A stretch of DNA of 64,000 bases from Mycteria americana (taxonomy: Eukaryota > Chordata > Aves > Ciconiiformes > Ciconiidae): positions 49,029,501-49,093,500 of the forward strand of contig NC_134370.1 of the NCBI RefSeq assembly GCF_035582795.1, in the 5' to 3' direction. The notes under the pieces were generated by a model. That model saw nothing but the letters and a program-made list of their open reading frames with translations, made no database searches and was not told the DNA's origin. Position 1 is the first letter of the stretch, and each line of letters starts with the position of its first letter. Both the position numbers and the translations under genes were made by a program. This document shows positions 60,701 to 64,000 of the stretch, in pieces.

Positions 60701-63700
60701 TTGAGGAGGCCGGTTCCAGTAACTGGGTGATAGACATACCTCTCGGAGTCCACCAGCCGAAGTGAGGTCAGGTGCCCCATCATGTCCAGGCAGACTGCAA
60801 TCACCCCATTCTCCATGGCAATGGAGCCATCCTCCTTGGGGGAAAGGACAGAAACACATTTCACAGAGCCACACCTGTGGGAGTTGAGTGCCCCAGTTGC
60901 AAATCTAGTGTGCAGACTTGCTGTGTGCTGGATTCCCTAGATTTCTCCCCAATCAACCTTTGACGCAGGGTACACCGATCTGAGGACAACTGTGGTTGTG
61001 CTTACCTGTTTCCTCACTGCCACAGGCTGAGGGGGCAGCAATGGCTCCCTCACTATAGCATAGCCCATGCTGGGGACTGTCACCAGAGCTGGAAAGCAAA
61101 GACGTTCTGTTCCCACATCTGCCCCAGACCTAACCCTAAGTCACACTGTGCTGCCCTCTTGCAGACGTCAGACCTACCACCTCCTTTCATACCCTCCTCT
61201 TCTTCATGCATAGTTCAGGGACAACTTGAAGTGGGATAAAGTTCCAAGGAGTGATTTGACAAGTCAGTAAACCCTCCCCAGGGCAGGGAGAGGCAGAGTA
61301 CTTCTTCGTTAGATGTCTCTGCCCCTGTAAGAAATTCTGATACATGAGTTACCTCTGAGTTAGACATACCTAAACTCTCTGTTCCAGCTGGCCCAGTCCT
61401 GGAGATCACCTCGGTCCGTTCCCAGGGCAAAGTGTTCAACACAAGGGTGCTCTCAGCGCTCCCTGCCTTGGGCTGCAGCAGTTCCCTGCATAAGGACTGC
61501 ACAGCTTCCTCCTGCAGCCGAGCACCAGCCCTGCGGATCTCTGAGCAACAAAAAGGCCTGAGTTGGATCCAGCCAGGCCGTTTCTCACATCCGAGACAGT
61601 TTCTGGCACTCCCGTGCAATGTACACACACTAGCTACTGCCAAGCTACAATTACTAATTATCATTAATATTTATTATTATTATCTATTAGTAATTAAAAT
61701 TTATAATTATTCTTAACTTTGTTATTACAAGATTACAATGAGCTATGCCAGCTCAACTGGAAAATTGTGGTGCTATAACAAAGTAAAGCTACTGCAAGTG
61801 CCTGTAGGCAGGCAGGAGCAAACCTTTGCTGGGGTCTATCCTGGCATGCCAGCAGCAAGCAGAGAAGTCAATAACTCGGGATGTTTTGTAATCCCTTGGC
61901 TCCCCTGCTAATTCCCTGCTGAGTTAGCACTATTACAGACACATGCCTGCATAGGTTCGACCCATAACGCCTGGCAGTCCAGGATTGAAACCTCTGCAGC
62001 CCCACCAGGCAGGACCCAATGTGCTCCAATGGATAAGTGCCCTCCTAGCCAAACTCCCTGCTCACCTGTGTAGTATTGCAGGGCATCCTCAACCACGATC
62101 TGGATACAGCTGCCTGGCAAAACATCATGGAACTGGTTGAGCAGCAATAACCTGAAACGGGGAACAGAAACCAGGTGAGGAAGCAGGGGAGAGTAACAGA
62201 TTTGTTCTGGTTTACCGAGCCCTGTTTGCAAGATGGTCAAACTTAATAACTGTTCCTTATCCCCCCGTTAGCAAACACTTGAGAGAAAAGGATTTTTTCC
62301 ATAGCATCCTTTAAATCCCTTTATGTTAGGACTTGTCAACTGTCATCTTAATAAACCACAACCATGGGGAGTAAGAGCTATTTTTTTTATCCCTTGAGGC
62401 TACCAGATATATTGTTGCACAAGTTCAGACAAGCCAAAACTGGTGAGGAATAAGCTTAGGTTGGAAATGAAGCTTCCAGCCAGCAGAGTAGTGAAGCTTT
62501 AGAGCTATCTTCCAATGGGAGAATCAAGCAAAGCACTGAAACACTTTCCAGGTGGAGCCCTGATAAGTTTATGGAAGGGGCTGTGTACATACAGCGTTGC
62601 AGTACTGAATCTGCAAAGGTCCCTACAACCTAACTATGCACCGCTCTCCCACTCACTCAAGAGGCAGTTCAAATGAAGACCGGCTGTGGTCAGTCACCCT
62701 TCTGGCTCCAGCTGAAGAGGGCTGAGAGATAAGTGACCATCTTGCACCATCAGCCCACTGAGCTGCCCAATAACTGCCCACACCGGCGTGGTCCGACTGG
62801 TCCAGGCTAATTTTGGTGCACTGATAACAAGGATTTCTACCCAGACTCAGGCAGGGACAAGGAGCTGTAGGAGATGGGGAGTGGTACCGCAAGCGCAGCC
62901 AGCTCTCATGTTGAAGTCCCCAGCCCTCGCCACATCCTCCCCTGGTACCATCAGTGCTCCCATATGCCCTCACCTCCAGAGCCGCTGCAGCTGGCTGGCA
63001 GGATACTGGAACGCGCTGCTCCGCGCCGCAGCCAAGGTGCTGAGTACTTCAACATCGTGGAGTATTCGCTCGCACTCCCGATTCCCCTTCTTTATCTGGT
63101 ATCAAAGCAAGGAGAGAAGGAAGATGCTTAGGAAATTGGTAGCTGGGAGTGGATCTCTCACACCAGCAGCAAAAGCCCAGCTCCAGAGCAGGAAGGTTGG
63201 TTATCTGTAGGTGTCATGAGTTTGCCATTACCAGTGAGTTATTTTTGCCACAGATCAAACTGAAACTCCCAGCACAGGACATAGCTTCCCCTGTCTCTGT
63301 TCTCACCTTCCTCCCCTTCTGACTCTTCACCCAAGCTCTGCAACTATCTGCTAAAGTGAAGGACATGGCAGCTGTTGACTAAGGGGCCCTGCTGTGTCCA
63401 GGCTTCCTTCTCCCCCCTTGAAGAAAATCTGACAATAGATCTGCCTTTTGGAGTCCCGGCTATGAGGTGGCTCCCACTGTTGAAACCTAAAGGGCACTGT
63501 CCGAACCCTGGAGCCACCTGAGCAGTATCGAAGAGAACTGAGAATGGCCACCTTGCCTGGGTGTGGGGGAGACCGCTGCCCCTGTCCCGTGTGCGCAGTC
63601 ACCTGGGCCTGGGTGGTGTATGTGCCGTTGTGCAGCTCAAGGAAAAGCTCTCCCACCCAGGTGCACAGCTGCGACGACTCCTTCTCCAGGACAGAAAAGA

Positions 63701-64000
63701 GTCGGTCGGGAGTGGAGATCTGAACCCTGCAGGAGAGACGCACAAACAGCGATGAGCCAGGGGAGAAGCCTGTGGCACAGCTAATGGTGCATCCCGACTA
63801 GAAAGGTGACAGCCCCAGAACCAAGGCCTCAGAAACCCCAACACAACCACACACAGTGTTCCCCTCAACCTCCTCCTACCCCTTTCACACTTCACGCTGC
63901 TCTTGCTGCCTGCCATGGAGATCTGGACATTCCCCAGGCAGGGACTGACTGCCAAGCACCACTGCTGCACTGGCCACTCACACCACGGCTCTACTGAAGG
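57798..64000 (-). CDS. MAN2C1: Cytosolic alpha-mannosidase 2C1, C-terminal half (5' part off window)
   Basis: Exons (plus coordinates, in transcript order): 63984-64000 (partial), 63603-63726, 62974-63095, 62066-62151, 61370-61540, 61006-61088, 60740-60834, 60508-60612, 60149-60305, 59659-59802, 59434-59543, 58772-58851, 58500-58645, 57996-58099 and 57798-57915, ending TGA at 57800-57798. They give ~553 residues of a protein of about 1040. MAN2C1 is a GH38 enzyme that trims free oligomannosides in the cytosol. Landmarks: [34 protein letters not shown] (GH38 middle domain), [63 protein letters not shown]. The catalytic nucleophile lies in the missing half. The intron after 58500 starts with a GC donor (CAG|GCAAGT). 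The boundary at 63984 is the least certain. Confidence 0.95.
61640..61735. repeat. AT-rich patch in a MAN2C1 intron
   Basis: A low-complexity run of TAATTA/ATTATT-type sequence lies in the intron between the exons at 61370-61540 and 62066-62151. It contrasts with the GC-rich surroundings; no transposon family is identifiable. Confidence 0.7.

Overview
This is a GC-rich window from a vertebrate nuclear genome, almost certainly a bird. Two things point there. A truncated CR1 LINE, the dominant avian retrotransposon, lies at about 48.17-48.45 kb. The gene order, C15orf39 > SEA-mucin gene > COMMD4 > NEIL1 > < MAN2C1, matches human 15q24 and its mouse counterpart as I remember them; in chicken this block belongs to a small, GC-rich chromosome. 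Genes were recognised from remembered protein families and modelled exon by exon from splice sites and reading-frame continuity. No alignment or transcript data were available.

Layout. 1-24.4 kb: no recognisable coding gene. It holds a 38-bp minisatellite (4.4 kb), a (CCCAA)n tract (15.8 kb), a GATA-rich palindrome (19.9 kb) and an AT-rich stretch (22.5-24.0 kb). 24.4-36.1 kb: C15orf39, with a degenerate ~20-bp tandem repeat, a CpG-island promoter with a non-coding first exon, a 5.2-kb first intron, one giant coding exon and two competing 3' ends. 36.9-44.4 kb: a 13-exon mucin-like membrane protein with a long Ser/Thr/Pro-rich region, three SEA modules on a repeated exon plan and a C-terminal membrane span; it is probably the ortholog of rodent Trcg1. 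44.4-49.7 kb: spacer with a second CpG island and a 26-bp minisatellite split by the CR1 copy. 49.7-52.3 kb: COMMD4, complete. 52.4-57.05 kb: NEIL1, complete. 57.8-64.0 kb, minus strand: the C-terminal half of MAN2C1, which runs off the right edge.

The genes share no pathway. C15orf39 is poorly understood, COMMD4 serves the endosomal Commander complex, NEIL1 starts base excision repair of oxidised bases, and MAN2C1 trims free oligosaccharides in the cytosol. COMMD4 and NEIL1 are packed head to tail with about 220 bp between polyA signal and start codon; NEIL1 and MAN2C1 converge.

Most notable: a SEA mucin with a canonical GSVVV self-cleavage motif and three 59-nt middle exons; three GC-AG introns among 43 modelled; a very similar inverted repeat of about 275 bp joining the two CpG islands around COMMD4; and a Gly-to-Cys change at NEIL1 residue 4, next to the catalytic Pro-Glu.
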